Below are positions 1-8,429 of a DNA stretch of 64,000 bases, in pieces. The notes beneath the pieces are model-generated. The model was not told where the DNA came from. It saw only the letters and a list, made by a program, of their open reading frames with translations, and made no database searches. Each line of letters starts with the position of its first letter. The first letter of the stretch is position 1. The position numbers and the translations under genes are program-made. This DNA comes from Brachymonas wangyanguii (GTDB taxonomy: Bacteria > Pseudomonadota > Gammaproteobacteria > Burkholderiales > Burkholderiaceae_C): positions 868,001 through 932,000 of the forward strand of contig NZ_CP173677.1 of assembly GCF_045055315.1 (NCBI RefSeq), read 5' to 3'.

Positions 1-2
1 TC

Positions 3-590
3 GGTCTGGAAGCCTGCTGCACGCTGGGCATGCTGACGAAAGAGCACGCGGCCGAGCTGAAGGAAGCCGGCCTGGACTACTACAACCACAACCTGGACAC
101 CGCGCCCGAGAACTACGGCAACATCATCACCACGCGTGACTACCAGGATCGCCTGGACACGCTGGAGAACGTGCGCAATGTTGGCGTGAGCGTGTGTAGC
201 GGCGGCATTATCGGCATGGGCGAAAACCGTCGCCAGCGCGCCGAGCTGATTGGCCAGCTGGCCAACCTGCATCCGCACTACCCGGACAGCGTGCCGATCA
301 ACAACCTGGTGAAGGTGGAAGGCACACCGTTGGCCGAGGTGGACGATATCGATCCGCTGGAGTTCGTGCGCATGATCGCGGTGGCACGCATCACCATGCC
401 GGAGGCGCGCGTGCGCCTGTCGGCGGGGCGCACCGCCATGGCGGACACCATGCAGGCGATGTGCTTCATGGCCGGTGCCAACTCGATCTTCTATGGCGAG
501 AAGCTGCTGACCACCGGCAACCCGGACGTGGAAGCCGACATGCAGCTGATCGAGCGCCTCGGCATGCGCGCCGGCAAGCAGCAGGCCTGA
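3..590 (+). CDS. bioB: Biotin synthase, C-terminal part (5' end outside the window)
   Basis: Radical-SAM enzyme that inserts sulfur into dethiobiotin, the last step of biotin synthesis. The frame is open from base 3, so the gene starts upstream; about 195 C-terminal residues are visible. Recognisable family segments are GLEACCTLGML, the DYYNHNLDT stretch, SVCSGGIIGMGE, and the end of the TIM barrel with VRLSAGR. The N-terminal CxxxCxxC cluster is not in view. The stop (588-590) is 49 bases before cbiB on the same strand, so biotin and cobalamin genes may be co-transcribed; that is an inference from spacing. Confidence 0.93.
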   Translation, partial: GLEACCTLGMLTKEHAAELKEAGLDYYNHNLDTAPENYGNIITTRDYQDRLDTLENVRNVGVSVCSGGIIGMGENRRQRAELIGQLANLHPHYPDSVPINNLVKVEGTPLAEVDDIDPLEFVRMIAVARITMPEARVRLSAGRTAMADTMQAMCFMAGANSIFYGEKLLTTGNPDVEADMQLIERLGMRAGKQQA

Positions 591-639
591 TCGGCACGAT
601 GCAGGATCAGACGTGCCCTGAGCCCGCCGGGAGCAGGGC

Positions 640-1602
640 ATGATGCCGGAGTGGCTGGCCAGCCAGGTGCTGGCCGTGCTGGTGGCCTGGCTGATCGACC
701 TGTGGCTGGGCGAACCCTCGCCGCGCTGGCATCCGGTGGTCTGGATCGGTCGCTACCTGCAGCGCGCCGGTGACTGGCTGCAGGCTGATGCGCGCGCAGA
801 AGGCGATGACTGGCGCGTGTTCTGGCGCGGTGCTGCGGCCTGGGGCTTGGGTGCCGGTGTGGTCGTGCTGCTGGCACTGCTGGTGCAGCTGCTGCTTTCG
901 TGGCTGCCCTGGACCTGGACTGGCGTGTTGCTGGGCGTGCTGCTGAAGCCGCTGTTTTCCTGGCGCATGCTGGCTGACGAGGTGGCGGCGGTGGAAACCG
1001 CGCTGGCGCAGTCCTTGCACGATGGCCAGCAGCAGCTGGCGCGCATCGTCAGCCGTGACGTGACGGTGCTGGATGCGGTGCAGGTGCGCGAAAGTGCACT
1101 CGAAAGCCTGTCGGAAAACCTCAATGACTCGGTGATTGCGCCGCTGTTCTGGTTCCTGTTGCTGGGCTTGCCGGGTGCGGCGCTGTTCCGTTTTGCCGAT
1201 ACCGCCGATTCCATGTGGGGCTATCGTGGTGTCTATCGCGGCAAGCGCTGGGAATGGGCCGGCAAGTGGGCGGCGAAGGTGGATGATGGGCTGGCCTGGC
1301 TGCCGGCACGCCTGACCGGCATCGGCCTGTTGCTGGCGGCCTGGCCGCGCCGCTTGCGCCTGTCGGCCCTGCGTCAGCAGACGGCACAGACGCCATCGCC
1401 CAATAGCGGCTGGCCGATGGCGGCACTGGCGCTGGCGCTGGATGTGCAGCTGCGCAAGCCCGGTGTCTATACCCTGCATGCTGATGGTGTGCAGGCGCAG
1501 CCCGGCCATGTGCCGCAGGCGATCCGGCTGGCGCAGCGCGCCATCGCCATCGTGCTGACGGGATGGCTGGCGCTGGCCCTGCTGACTGGAATCTTCACAT
1601 GA
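640..1602 (+). CDS. cbiB: Adenosylcobinamide-phosphate synthase (CbiB/CobD)
   Basis: Membrane amide synthase that attaches the aminopropanol (phosphate) arm to adenosylcobyric acid in late cobalamin synthesis. The 320-residue length fits the family. Seen: an N-terminal hydrophobic segment followed by LGEPSPRWHPVVWIG, further membrane segments (near residues 70-95, 165-185 and 300-318), and the conserved DSMWGYRGVYRG-type segment after the central membrane helix. A GGGAG Shine-Dalgarno at 629-633 lies six bases before ATG 640. The stop overlaps the next start (ATGA at 1599-1602), indicating translational coupling. In some organisms this enzyme is called CobD, a name also used for the decarboxylase. 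Confidence 0.93.
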   Translation: MMPEWLASQVLAVLVAWLIDLWLGEPSPRWHPVVWIGRYLQRAGDWLQADARAEGDDWRVFWRGAAAWGLGAGVVVLLALLVQLLLSWLPWTWTGVLLGVLLKPLFSWRMLADEVAAVETALAQSLHDGQQQLARIVSRDVTVLDAVQVRESALESLSENLNDSVIAPLFWFLLLGLPGAALFRFADTADSMWGYRGVYRGKRWEWAGKWAAKVDDGLAWLPARLTGIGLLLAAWPRRLRLSALRQQTAQTPSPNSGWPMAALALALDVQLRKPGVYTLHADGVQAQPGHVPQAIRLAQRAIAIVLTGWLALALLTGIFT

Positions 1603-2624
1603 CAACTCTGGACAAGACGCTGCCGATCCATGGCGGCAGCGATGCGCTGGGAGCGGCGCGCTGGGATTTTTCTACCAACAGCCATGCCGGCGGGCCCTGT
1701 CAGCAGGTGGTGCAGGCATTGGCGCAGGTCAATGCCACGCGCTATCCGGATCCGGCCTATGCCGGCTTGCGCCAGCAGCTGGCCGCTCGCCATGGCGTGG
1801 CGGCGGAGCGCGTGCTGGTGGGCGTGAGCGGCAGCGAGCTGATTGCGCGCATCACGGCTTGCGTGGCGGCACGGCAGCCGCAGGCACGCGTGTGGTTGCC
1901 GCCGCACCATTATGGCGATTACGCCACGCAGGCGATGCTGCACGGGCTGCAGCGCACTGGGGCGCTAGCGCAGGCCGATCTGGTCTGGCTGTGTGCGCCC
2001 AGCAGCCCGCTGGGGCAGGACATGGACTGTCCGGACGATTGGGCGCAGCTGTCGCCGCAGGCCACCGTGGTGCTGGATTGTGCCTACGCACCGCTGCAAC
2101 TGGAAGGGCCGACACCGCTGGCCGACTGGCTGGCGCGTGACCAGGTCTGGCAGATCTGGACGCCGAACAAGTCGCTCGGGCTGTGTGGCGTGCGGGCGGC
2201 TTATGTGATTGCGCCGGCTGCTGCATCGGTGCAGCAGCTGCAGGCGATGTGGTGGCGGGCGCCATCCTGGCCGCTGGGCGCGCATGGTGTGGCCTTGCTG
2301 CAGGCCTGGTGCGAACCGGCGGTGCAGGACTGGCTGGCGACATCGCTGGAGACCTTGCGGGACTGGAAGCAGCAGCAGCTGGACATGCTGCAGGCGCTGG
2401 GCTGGCAGTGCCTGCCGAGCCTGACGAATTTCCTGCTGTGCCGGCCGCCGCCGCTGGCCATGGGCTGGGACGCCATGCTGCAGGCCTTGCGGGCCGAGGG
2501 CATCAAGCTGCGTGATTGCGCCAGTTTTGGCTTGCCCGGCCATGTGCGCCTGTGTGTGCATGAACCGGCCGCGCAGCAGGCCTTGCAGCAGGCCTGGCTA
2601 CGCCTGCAGGAGGTATCGGCATGA
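1599..2624 (+). CDS. cobC: Threonine-phosphate decarboxylase-like PLP enzyme (CobC type)
   Basis: Class I/II aminotransferase-fold enzyme that in this pathway decarboxylates L-threonine phosphate to (R)-1-amino-2-propanol phosphate, the substrate used by CbiB next door. The start is taken at ATG 1599, overlapping the cbiB stop, rather than 36 bases earlier inside cbiB; this gives 341 residues. Seen: the aminotransferase N-terminus with DFSTNSHAGGP, the region RYPDPAYAGLRQQLA, and the PLP lysine in TPNKSLGLCGVRAAYV. The stop overlaps cobQ by ATGA. Assignment rests on fold plus context; the same fold also includes histidinol-phosphate aminotransferases. Confidence 0.88.
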   Translation: MTTLDKTLPIHGGSDALGAARWDFSTNSHAGGPCQQVVQALAQVNATRYPDPAYAGLRQQLAARHGVAAERVLVGVSGSELIARITACVAARQPQARVWLPPHHYGDYATQAMLHGLQRTGALAQADLVWLCAPSSPLGQDMDCPDDWAQLSPQATVVLDCAYAPLQLEGPTPLADWLARDQVWQIWTPNKSLGLCGVRAAYVIAPAAASVQQLQAMWWRAPSWPLGAHGVALLQAWCEPAVQDWLATSLETLRDWKQQQLDMLQALGWQCLPSLTNFLLCRPPPLAMGWDAMLQALRAEGIKLRDCASFGLPGHVRLCVHEPAAQQALQQAWLRLQEVSA

Positions 2625-4525
2625 CGACGAAGGCATTGGCACCCTGCGTGATGGTGCTGGGCTGCACCAGCGGTGCCGGCAAGAGCTGGCTGGCCGCAGC
2701 CTTGTGCCGTTTTTATGCGCGCCAGGGCCTGAAAGTGGCGCCATTCAAGGCGCAGAACATGAGCAACAATGCGCGCGTGGTGGCCGGTGGCGAGATCGGC
2801 AGCGCGCAGTATTTCCAGGCGCTGGCTGCCGGTGCGGAGCCGGATGTGCGCATGAACCCGCTGCTGCTCAAGCCCGAAGCCGATACGCGCAGCCAGGTGG
2901 TGCTGCTCGGCCAGGTGGACCAGGCGCTGGGCGCCATGGCCTGGCATGAGCGCAAGCAGCATGTCTGGCCGCCGATTGCCGCGGCGCTGCACGATTTGCG
3001 CGCCAGCCATGATCTGGTGGTGATCGAGGGTGCCGGTTCGCCGGCCGAGATCAACCTGATGGCGACCGATGTGGTGAACCTGCACGTGGCGCGCGAGGCT
3101 GATGCCGCCTGCCTGCTGCTGGCTGATATCGACCGGGGCGGGGCGTTTGCGCATTTGTACGGCACCTGGGCGCTGTTGCCCGAAGAGGACAGGGCGCGTA
3201 TTCGTGGCTTTGTGTTGAACAAGTTCCGTGGTGATGCCGCCTTGCTGGAGCCGGCGCCGCAGATGCTGCAGGAGCTGACTGGTGTGCCTGTATTTGGCAC
3301 GCTGCCGATGTGGCGCGACCACGGCCTGCCGGAAGAAGATGGCGTGTTTGACGACAGCAGCCGCGGCCACGCTGATGACAGTGCCGTGCGCATCGCCATC
3401 ATCGCGTATCCGCGCCTGAGCAATCTGGATGAATTCGAGCCGCTGCGCCAGCTGCCGGGCGTGCACCTGCGCTGGGTGCGCGATGCCGCCGTGCTGGCCG
3501 ACTGGCGCGCGCAGGACTGGATCATCCTGCCGGGTAGCAAGCACACTATGGCCGACTTGCAATGGCTGCGCGAGCAGAAGCTGGATGCGGCGATCTGCAG
3601 CCATGCGGCGCGCGGAGGCTGTGTGCTCGGTATTTGCGGCGGCCTGCAGATGCTGGGCGAAGCCGTGATCGACATGGAAGGCGTGGAAGGCCTGCAGCCG
3701 GTCGGCAGCGGCAGTGCGCCAGGGCTGGGGCTGCTGCCGCTGGTGACGGTGTTCGAGTCGCAGAAGACGGTGCGACGATCGCAAGGACGTTTTGTCGATG
3801 CCGTGCCCGGTGCCTGGCAGCCGCTGTCCGGCCTGCCGGCGCAGGGCTACGAGATCCATATGGGGCGCACGGCCGAGCATCCGGCGATGGTGCGCGCCGG
3901 CCATGTGGCGTTGCCGGTATTGCACGATGCCGATGGTGCGGCGATCGGCTGGACCAACGGCGCCGCCACGGCGCTGACGCCGCAGCCGGGCCAGGCGCTG
4001 GGACTGTACCTGCACGGCCTGCTGGAGCAGCCGGAAGTGACACAAGCGTTGCTCGGCAGTGCGCCGCCGTCCATCAATCAGGTGCTGGATCGAATGGCCG
4101 ATTTCGTCGAGCTGCACCTGGGCCGTGCCGCCTTGCTGGCGCTGGCAGGAGTAGACTGTGGGCCTGATGGCCAGTTGCATGGTGCGGCTGGCGTAGCTGT
4201 TTCCGACACCATGACCCCTGATACCGAATCCCCTGTTTTTGTGCTCGATTGCGATGGCCTGGACGATGAAAAAGCCTTCTGGCAGCGCTACCTGCAACTG
4301 ACGCAGGCTGCAGATGCCGAAGAATTTGGTCGCAATCTGGATGCCTTCTGGGATGCGCTGTCGGCCCAGGGGCCAGGCTATCCTGGCCCGTGCACGCTGC
4401 GCGTGGTGAATACCGAGGCGATCAAGCACTGGCGCGCCGGCGGCTTCCTGATGGCGCTGGAAGACATGGCCGAAGAACTGCCGGCCGGCCACGAGGTGCA
4501 GCTGGAACTGGTCGCCGCCGAATGA
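2621..4525 (+). CDS. cobQ: Cobyric acid synthase fused in frame to a C-terminal barstar-like domain
   Basis: Glutamine-dependent amidase that amidates cobyrinic acid a,c-diamide side chains to give cobyric acid. Residues 1 to about 510 are a complete CobQ: P-loop GCTSGAGKSWL, the DVVNLHVAREADAACLLL region, then a class I glutamine amidotransferase domain with nucleophile in LGICGGLQMLG and the histidine of the QGYEIHMG motif. The frame continues through a roughly 20-residue linker into about 104 residues resembling the barstar (barnase inhibitor) family, with FGRNLDAFWDAL matching the Asp-x-x-Trp-Asp inhibitor signature. An internal in-frame ATG at 4211 has no visible Shine-Dalgarno. At 634 residues the product is about 120 longer than usual. 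No barnase-like RNase was recognised nearby. Confidence 0.9.
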   Translation: MTTKALAPCVMVLGCTSGAGKSWLAAALCRFYARQGLKVAPFKAQNMSNNARVVAGGEIGSAQYFQALAAGAEPDVRMNPLLLKPEADTRSQVVLLGQVDQALGAMAWHERKQHVWPPIAAALHDLRASHDLVVIEGAGSPAEINLMATDVVNLHVAREADAACLLLADIDRGGAFAHLYGTWALLPEEDRARIRGFVLNKFRGDAALLEPAPQMLQELTGVPVFGTLPMWRDHGLPEEDGVFDDSSRGHADDSAVRIAIIAYPRLSNLDEFEPLRQLPGVHLRWVRDAAVLADWRAQDWIILPGSKHTMADLQWLREQKLDAAICSHAARGGCVLGICGGLQMLGEAVIDMEGVEGLQPVGSGSAPGLGLLPLVTVFESQKTVRRSQGRFVDAVPGAWQPLSGLPAQGYEIHMGRTAEHPAMVRAGHVALPVLHDADGAAIGWTNGAATALTPQPGQALGLYLHGLLEQPEVTQALLGSAPPSINQVLDRMADFVELHLGRAALLALAGVDCGPDGQLHGAAGVAVSDTMTPDTESPVFVLDCDGLDDEKAFWQRYLQLTQAADAEEFGRNLDAFWDALSAQGPGYPGPCTLRVVNTEAIKHWRAGGFLMALEDMAEELPAGHEVQLELVAAE

Positions 4526-4533
4526 GGATGCCG

Positions 4534-5580
4534 ATGCAAGAAGCCGATTTTTTCCCCGATATCGCTGATCTGGACAATCCGCAGCTGCAGGCCGAGCTGC
4601 AGGCGGTCAATGATGCCAAGACCAAGCCGCTGGGCTCGCTGGGCCGGCTCGAAGAGCTGGCGCTGCAGCTGGGCCGCATCCTGGGCACGACGCGTCCGGT
4701 GCTGGTGCAGCCGCAAATGGTGGTCTGCGCCGGCGACCATGGCCTGGTGAAGCGCGGCGTCTCGGCCTACCCGCAGGACGTGACCTGGCAGATGGTGGAG
4801 AACTTTCTGGCCGATGGCGCCGCGGTGAGCGTGATGGCGCGCCAGCACGGCATCGCGCTGACCGTGGTGGATTGCGGCGTGGCGCACGATTTTGCCCCGC
4901 GCCACCGGCTGCAGGTACGCAAGATCGCCCATGGCACGCAGGACTGCCTGGACGGCCCGGCGATGACGCACGAACAATGCCTGCAGGCGATCCGCAACGG
5001 CATGGAGCTGGTGCAGGCGCTGCCCGGCAACGTGCTGATGCTGGGCGAGATGGGTATCGGCAACACCTCGGCGGCCACGCTGATCCTGACGCGCCTGCTG
5101 GGCGCGAACCTGATCAATGCGACCGGCCCCGGTACCGGGCTGGACCAGGCCGGCATGCAGCGCAAGCTGGACGTGCTGCAGCAGGTGCTGGATGCGCATC
5201 CGCAGGCGGTGCAGCCGCTGGAGGTACTGGCCGCATTTGGTGGTTTCGAGATTGCGACCATGGTCGGTGCCTTGCTGCAGGCCGCGGCCGATCGGCGCGT
5301 GATCCTGGTCGATGGCGTGATCGTCAGCTCGGCGCTGCTGGTGGCCTCGCGCCTGGAGCCGCTGGTGCTGCAGCGCTGCGTCTATGCGCATCGCTCCGGC
5401 GAGCCGGGGCACCAGCTGATCCTGGACGCGCTGCATGCGCGTCCGCTGCTGGATTGGGGCATGCGTCTGGGCGAAGGCTCGGGCGCGGTGATTGCCTGGC
5501 CGCTGCTGGAATCGGCCTGCGTGATGCTGCGCGACATGGCCAGCTTTTCCAGTGCCGGCGTGGCTGAAAAGTCGGCCTGA
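4534..5580 (+). CDS. cobT: Nicotinate-nucleotide:dimethylbenzimidazole phosphoribosyltransferase
   Basis: Makes alpha-ribazole phosphate, the lower-ligand precursor of cobalamin, from nicotinate mononucleotide and dimethylbenzimidazole. About 348 residues, as expected. Seen: KTKPLGSLGRLEELA near the N-terminus, VCAGDHGLVKRGVSAYP, GEMGIGNTSAATLI in the active-site region, and the C-terminal RLGEGSGAVIAWPLL with the family's catalytic glutamate. Three in-frame ATGs compete (4522, 4528, 4534). The first overlaps the cobQ stop as ATGA like the other junctions of this operon, but only 4534 has a GAGG (4524-4527) at proper spacing, so it is preferred. Last gene of the cobalamin run. Confidence 0.93.
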   Translation: MQEADFFPDIADLDNPQLQAELQAVNDAKTKPLGSLGRLEELALQLGRILGTTRPVLVQPQMVVCAGDHGLVKRGVSAYPQDVTWQMVENFLADGAAVSVMARQHGIALTVVDCGVAHDFAPRHRLQVRKIAHGTQDCLDGPAMTHEQCLQAIRNGMELVQALPGNVLMLGEMGIGNTSAATLILTRLLGANLINATGPGTGLDQAGMQRKLDVLQQVLDAHPQAVQPLEVLAAFGGFEIATMVGALLQAAADRRVILVDGVIVSSALLVASRLEPLVLQRCVYAHRSGEPGHQLILDALHARPLLDWGMRLGEGSGAVIAWPLLESACVMLRDMASFSSAGVAEKSA

Positions 5581-5761
5581 TGTCTGGCGCTGCCGTTCGT
5601 GTAGGACGGCACGCCATCGGCAGGTGGGATGTGCGCGCGACTAGCGCGGCAGGGGCTCCGGGCAGGATGAGGCGGCCCATAATGGCTTCGTCCCTGTGCT
5701 GCAGCGGCCTGGTCTGCGGATCACGTCAGGCAGCACGACATACAACCTGAAGGAGATTCCC

Positions 5762-6346
5762 ATGCGCAAGAGCACTATCCGATCCATCACGACCGCTGCC
5801 ATGATCGCCGTCGGTGGCCTGAGCCTGGCGGCCTGTACCACGACGCAGCCGCACCAGCAGCCCACCTCCGCGACCGAGCGCGCCTCGATCGATACGGCAA
5901 CGAATGCCGCGCTGACCCGCCTGTACAACACGGTGCCGGGCTCGGCTGAGCTGGTGGCCAAGTCGGCTGGCGTGCTGGTGTTCCCGTCCGTGGTGGGCGG
6001 CAGCTTTGTGGTGGGTGCCGATTACGGCAAGGGTGCACTGCTGGTGGGTGGCAAGAATGCCGGCTACTACAGCACCAGCTCCGCTTCCATCGGCCTGCAG
6101 GCCGGTGCCCATTCCAAGAGCGTGATCTACGTGTTCAACACGGCCGAGTCGCTGGCCAAGTTCCGCGCCAGCAATGGCTGGACCGTGGGCGCTGACGCCA
6201 ACGTGGCGGTCGCCACCCTGGGCGCCAATGGTTCCGTCGACACCCAGACGATCCAGGCACCGGTGGTGAGCTTTGTCATGAACAACGCGGGCGTGGATGC
6301 CGGCGTGTCGCTGCAAGGTTCCAAGATCACTCGCATCAACCCCTGA
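5762..6346 (+). CDS. SYLF-domain (YSC84-like) lipoprotein
   Basis: Secreted lipoprotein of 194 residues. A signal peptide with lipobox LSLAAC (Cys near residue 24) is followed by a SYLF-type domain recognisable from SAGVLVFPSVVGGSFVVGADYGKGALLV and SASIGLQAGAHSKSVIYVF. The family binds lipids in eukaryotes; in bacteria the role is unclear and the proteins are usually cell-envelope associated. A strong AAGGAG (5750-5755) sits six bases before ATG 5762. It stands alone, after cobT and facing nth, with a good hairpin terminator between. Confidence 0.87.
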   Translation: MRKSTIRSITTAAMIAVGGLSLAACTTTQPHQQPTSATERASIDTATNAALTRLYNTVPGSAELVAKSAGVLVFPSVVGGSFVVGADYGKGALLVGGKNAGYYSTSSASIGLQAGAHSKSVIYVFNTAESLAKFRASNGWTVGADANVAVATLGANGSVDTQTIQAPVVSFVMNNAGVDAGVSLQGSKITRINP

Positions 6347-6378
6347 TGCTGCCTGATCATCCGGTCTGAGTGACCGTC

Positions 6379-6415
6379 AGGGCCGGTGCCGCAAGGTGCC
6401 GGCCCTGTTCATTTC
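6379..6415. terminator. Hairpin terminator between convergent genes
   Basis: A 12-bp stem (6379-6390 with 6395-6406, two G-U pairs) closes on a GCAA tetraloop and is followed on the plus strand by a T-rich stretch. It lies between the SYLF lipoprotein gene and the end of nth and probably serves the rightward gene. Confidence 0.7.
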
Positions 6416-7050
6416 TTGGCCAGCGTCTTGGGCTTGAAGTCGCAGAACGGCGCCACGCTGCAGCGCCAGCATTCCGGCGTGCGCGCCTTGCAGACATAGC
6501 GCCCCTGCAGGATCAGCCAGTGGTGGGCGTGCAGCAGGAACTCTTTCGGGATGCGCCTGAGCAGCTTTTTCTCAACCTCGAGCACGGTCTTGCCCGGTGC
6601 CAGGCCGGTGCGGTTGCTGACGCGGAAGATATGCGTATCGACGGCCATGGTGGGTTCGCCAAAGGCGACGTTGAGTACCACGTTGGCGGTCTTGCGGCCT
6701 ACGCCGGGCAGTTTTTCCAGCGCCTCGCGCGTGCGCGGTACCTCACCGGCGTGTTCATCCAGCAGGATGCGGCAGGTCTGCAGGATGTGCTTGGCCTTGC
6801 TGCGGTACAGGCCGATGGTCTTGATGTAGCTCTCCAGCCCCTCCAGGCCCAGGTCCAGGATCGCCTGCGGCGTGTTGGCGACTGGGTAGAGCAGGCGCGT
6901 GGCCTTGTTGACGCCGACGTCGGTGGCCTGCGCACTCAGCAGCACGGCAATCAGCAGCTCGAACGGCGTGTCGTATTCGAGTTCGGTTTCCGGCTCCGGG
7001 TTGGCGGCTTGCAGGGTGCTGAAGAAGGAGACGATGGCTTCTTTTTTCAT
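6409..7050 (-). CDS. nth: Endonuclease III
   Basis: Base-excision repair DNA glycosylase/AP lyase for oxidised pyrimidines. 213 residues, the usual size. Seen: helix-hairpin-helix LEKLPGVGRKTANVVLN carrying the catalytic lysine, the catalytic aspartate in AVDTHIFRVSNR, and a C-terminal [4Fe-4S] motif with cysteines spaced C-x6-C-x2-C-x5-C. The start is the ATG at 7050 (MKKEAIVSFF); the longer upstream reading has no family match. It is divergent from the downstream aminotransferase. Confidence 0.95.
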   Translation of the reverse strand: MKKEAIVSFFSTLQAANPEPETELEYDTPFELLIAVLLSAQATDVGVNKATRLLYPVANTPQAILDLGLEGLESYIKTIGLYRSKAKHILQTCRILLDEHAGEVPRTREALEKLPGVGRKTANVVLNVAFGEPTMAVDTHIFRVSNRTGLAPGKTVLEVEKKLLRRIPKEFLLHAHHWLILQGRYVCKARTPECWRCSVAPFCDFKPKTLAKK

Positions 7051-7149
7051 GGGGGATACGGGGGCTGGCGTATAGTTGTTCTTTTCAGAATCACCGATTG
7101 TGGCATGGTCGTCCAAGTCTGCGCGCCGTGCTGTTTCAAGGAGAACCCC

Positions 7150-8337
7150 GTGCAATTCGCCCAACGCCTGCAACACTGTGAAACCTCGGCCATCCGCGAG
7201 CTGTTCAAGCTGCTCGGCAAGCCGGGCATCATCAGCTTTGCCGGCGGTTTTCCCGATCCGGCGCTGTTCGATGTCGATGGCCTACGCGCGGCCAGCGTCG
7301 ATGCGCTGGCGCAGTGGCCGGGCACGGCGCTGCAGTATGGCGCCACCGAAGGCTTTGGCCCGCTGAAAGAGCAGATTGCGCTCTACAGCGCCAACAAGAG
7401 CGCGCCGCTGCAGGAACAGGATTTCATCGTCACCACCGGCAGCCAGCAGGCGCTGGACCTGATCGGCAAGTGCATGATCTCGCCCGGCGACAAGGTGATT
7501 GTCGAAGGTCCGACCTTTCTCGCCACCATCCAGTGCTTCCGCCTCTACGGCGCCGAAGTGATCAGCGCGCCCATCGATGCCGATGGCGTGCAGGTGGATG
7601 CGCTGGAGCAGCTGATCCGCGAACACCAGCCGAAACTGGTCTACCTGATCCCGACTTTTGGCAACCCGAGCGGCGCGCTGCTGTCGCTGGAGCGCCGCAA
7701 GCGCGTGCTGGAACTGGCGGCACAGTACCAGGTGTTGGTGGTGGAAGACGATCCTTATGGCGACCTCTACTTCGATGCGCCGCCGCCGCCCAGCCTGCTG
7801 GCGCTGAGCAAGGACGTGCCGGGCAGCCGTGACTGGCTGGCGCACTGCGGTAGCCTGAGCAAGATCATGTCGCCGGGTCTGCGCCTGGGCTGGCTGGCCG
7901 GTCCGCCGGCGCTGCTGGCCAATGCGGTGATGTGCAAGCAGTTCAGCGATGCCAATACCAGCACCTATGCCCAGGCCACGGCTGCGGCCTACCTGCAGAG
8001 CAACCGCCTGCCGCAGGCGGTCAACCAGGTGCGCCGTGTCTATGCCGAACGCGCTGCCTGCATGGCGCAGCAGTTACGCGCCCAATTGGGCGATGCCGTC
8101 AGCTTTACCCAGCCGGGCGGTGGCATGTTCTTCTGGGTGCGCCTGACCGGTGCCAACGGCGGCGAGCGCGATGCCGGCGCCTTCTCGAAGCGCGCCGTGG
8201 AACAGCTGGTGGCCTTTGTGCCCGGTGCGCCGTTCTTCGCTGAAAATGCCGACGCCAGTTGCTTCCGCATGAGCTTTGCCACCTCGGATTTGACCCGCAT
8301 CCAGGAAGGGGTGGAGCGCATGGCACGCGCGCTGTAA
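7150..8337 (+). CDS. PLP-dependent aminotransferase (2-aminoadipate/MocR-like class I fold)
   Basis: Cytosolic aminotransferase of 395 residues resembling the 2-aminoadipate/valine-pyruvate transaminase group. Seen: FAGGFPDPALFDV near the N-terminus, YGATEGFGPLKEQI, TTGSQQALDLIGK, the aspartate-containing VEDDPYGDLYFD, and the PLP lysine in GSLSKIMSPGLRLGW. The start is GTG 7150, which has AAGGAG (7138-7143) six bases upstream; an in-frame ATG at 7105 lacks such a signal. No DNA-binding domain is attached, so it is not a MocR regulator. The substrate cannot be told from sequence. Confidence 0.85.
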   Translation: MQFAQRLQHCETSAIRELFKLLGKPGIISFAGGFPDPALFDVDGLRAASVDALAQWPGTALQYGATEGFGPLKEQIALYSANKSAPLQEQDFIVTTGSQQALDLIGKCMISPGDKVIVEGPTFLATIQCFRLYGAEVISAPIDADGVQVDALEQLIREHQPKLVYLIPTFGNPSGALLSLERRKRVLELAAQYQVLVVEDDPYGDLYFDAPPPPSLLALSKDVPGSRDWLAHCGSLSKIMSPGLRLGWLAGPPALLANAVMCKQFSDANTSTYAQATAAAYLQSNRLPQAVNQVRRVYAERAACMAQQLRAQLGDAVSFTQPGGGMFFWVRLTGANGGERDAGAFSKRAVEQLVAFVPGAPFFAENADASCFRMSFATSDLTRIQEGVERMARAL

Positions 8338-8365
8338 TCGGCATGTGCTAAGGTCGCGTTTCGGT

Positions 8366-8385
8366 CAAGAACTATATAGTTCTTG
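8366..8385. promoter_or_regulatory. 20-bp perfect palindrome upstream of ppc
   Basis: CAAGAACTATATAGTTCTTG is identical to its own reverse complement. It lies 45 bases before the ppc Shine-Dalgarno-start region and 28 bases after the aminotransferase stop. It is AT-rich in the centre and lacks a following T-run, so it looks more like an operator for a dimeric regulator than a terminator. It may overlap the ppc promoter, but no convincing -35/-10 pair could be fixed. Confidence 0.5.
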
Positions 8386-8429
8386 GCTGCCATGGATAAG
8401 AGCACAAAAAATACACAGGAGATATCTGC

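Noticed and set aside
591..639. Cobalamin riboswitch before cbiB
   Set aside because: The gap is 49 bases, far too short for the roughly 200-nt element; any such element would lie upstream of bioB outside the window.
2201..4492. 763-codon minus-strand open frame opposite cobC/cobQ
   Set aside because: Antisense shadow of well-supported cobC and cobQ; low-complexity Gln/Arg/His-rich translation with no motifs, typical of GC-rich DNA.
6370..7149. N-terminal extension of the aminotransferase opposite nth
   Set aside because: GTG 7150 has a perfectly spaced AAGGAG and matches family length; the extension is antisense to nth.
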